Assembly: GCA_017613855.1 (NCBI GenBank)
Contig: JAGACY010000352.1
Span: forward strand, 1-5,315
Direction of reading: 5' to 3'
Source of the DNA: Pseudomonadota bacterium
GTDB taxonomy: Bacteria; Myxococcota; Bradymonadia; UBA4248
Length of the DNA: 5,315 bases
Shown here: in pieces, positions 4,535 to 5,315 of the stretch
How the letters are laid out: every line of letters begins with the position of its first letter
Position numbering within the stretch: the stretch's first letter is position 1
Made by a program: the position numbers and the translations under genes
The notes under the pieces: generated by a model
The model's input: only the letters and a program-made list of their open reading frames with translations
Told to the model about the DNA's origin: nothing
The model's database searches: none

Positions 4535-5315
4535 GTGTCAACAGGATTTCAAAAGAAATATTATATACTGATTGGAATTGCCGCTGTTTTTGTTATATTT
4601 TTATGTAATAGCTGCAAAAAACACAAGGACTTTTCGAACAGGAAACCATTTCAATATACCATTACAACAGATATAGAAACAAGAGACAAAAAAGGCAGAG
4701 ATGTGAATATTCTCGTTTCTGTCAATAAAGGCATATTTGATTCTGTTTTGTATGATCTGGACTGTGAAAGTGATGGAGAATATGAATTCATCGGGCTGAC
4801 AGGTAATCACAACTGTACATACAAACCAGGCACAGGAAAGCATCAGATTTCGATACGTGGTGACATCCCTGCGTTGTTTCTATGTGCAAGACGTCATTTG
4901 GATGAGATGTGCAACGATGATAAGACCTCCCCTGGTTTTCAATGTGACTTACCCAAAGGAAATGACGGCTATAAAGTGATCTATGAGAGACATGAGGACT
5001 ATAAGTATAAGGTATTTGCACGGACGGAAGATAGTGATGATGCATTGGAATCCATTGACAGCTGGGGAGATATTTCATGGAAGACCATGTTTGCCTTTGC
5101 TGCAGATTGCCAAAATCTGAAAACCGTTCCCGTCGAAGCCCCAGATCTGAGTCATGTCACCGATTTATCACTCATGTTTTATAACACGAAATCCTTCAAT
5201 CAGCCTATTGGAAACTGGGATGTCTCGAATGTCAAAAATATGAGAAGGATGTTTGGTCATACAGAAACATTCGATCAGCCCATCGGAAACTGGAATGTCT
5301 CAAATGTCGAAAATA
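4535..5315 (+). CDS. DUF285/BspA-family surface lipoprotein with PKD-like region (3' end outside window)
   Basis: Reading from GTG gives 260 codons, open to the window edge. Residues 1-27 form a signal or anchor: FQKKYY, then a hydrophobic run (11-24), then CNSC with Cys27. The lipobox is weak because Cys rather than Leu or Val sits at -3, so a signal anchor remains possible. Residues about 40-115 resemble a PKD-type beta-sandwich, with the core DLDCESDGEYEF (74-85), NHNCTYKPGTGKHQISIRGDIP (91-112) and several cysteines. From about 178 begin DUF285 repeats: WKTMFAFAADCQNLKTVP, then MFYNTKSFNQPIGNWDVSNV (214-233), then a copy with FDQPIGNWNVSNV (246-258). The repeat period is 25 residues (75 bases). 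The layout is typical of surface-displayed adhesin-like repeat proteins. The 5' part is AT-richer than the folA and DUF6273 genes. The ligand is unknown. Confidence 0.85.
   Translation, partial: MSTGFQKKYYILIGIAAVFVIFLCNSCKKHKDFSNRKPFQYTITTDIETRDKKGRDVNILVSVNKGIFDSVLYDLDCESDGEYEFIGLTGNHNCTYKPGTGKHQISIRGDIPALFLCARRHLDEMCNDDKTSPGFQCDLPKGNDGYKVIYERHEDYKYKVFARTEDSDDALESIDSWGDISWKTMFAFAADCQNLKTVPVEAPDLSHVTDLSLMFYNTKSFNQPIGNWDVSNVKNMRRMFGHTETFDQPIGNWNVSNVEN

Noticed and set aside
4601..5078. Minus-strand open frames opposite the DUF285 gene
   Set aside because: The plus strand encodes clear PKD-like and DUF285 repeat sequence; the minus frames are shadows without start signals.

Overview
The window looks like part of the chromosome of a Gram-negative bacterium of moderate GC. 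It carries three genes that begin with lipoprotein-type signal sequences, a housekeeping dihydrofolate reductase, and families common in gut and host-associated bacteria: BspA-type leucine-rich repeats, DUF285 repeats, DUF6273, and an AAA-ATPase-like protein fused to a PD-(D/E)XK nuclease domain. No phylogenetic marker resolves the organism. A host-associated, possibly deltaproteobacterial or myxococcal, lineage is only an impression.

Layout, left to right. (1) Positions 1-374, minus strand: the 5' part of a lipoprotein gene with a canonical EF-hand loop followed by BspA-type leucine-rich repeats; it runs off the left edge. (2) Positions 375-509: an AT-rich spacer with two inverted repeats and a weak promoter candidate. 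(3) Positions 510-1028, minus strand: a complete dihydrofolate reductase (folA) with a GTG start set by a strong ribosome binding site. (4) Positions 1029-1232: a divergent promoter region in which a perfect 9-bp inverted repeat brackets the rightward promoter. (5) Positions 1233-2144, plus strand: a DUF6273 lipoprotein. (6) Positions 2145-2315: a convergent intergenic stretch packed with four hairpins and short repeated words, probably a dispersed repeat and terminator. (7) Positions 2316-4073, minus strand: a 585-residue AAA-ATPase-like/DUF1703 protein with an intact P-loop-like motif, Walker B and nuclease motif. (8) Positions 4074-4534: its extended -10 promoter, then a roughly 193-bp MITE-like element with 12-13 bp terminal inverted repeats, then 175 bp with no convincing gene. 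(9) Positions 4535-5315, plus strand: the 5' part of a lipoprotein or membrane-anchored surface protein with a PKD-like region and DUF285 repeats; it runs off the right edge.

The genes do not form one pathway. They look like independent transcription units: one folate-metabolism gene among cell-envelope lipoproteins of the kind used for surface display, plus an accessory ATPase-nuclease gene. The most unusual feature is that this gene has a repeat structure on each side, an array of hairpins at its 3' end and an inverted-repeat element just upstream of its promoter. Its own base composition is also a mosaic of GC-rich ends and an AT-rich middle. This suggests a recombining or mobile multicopy family rather than a settled core gene.
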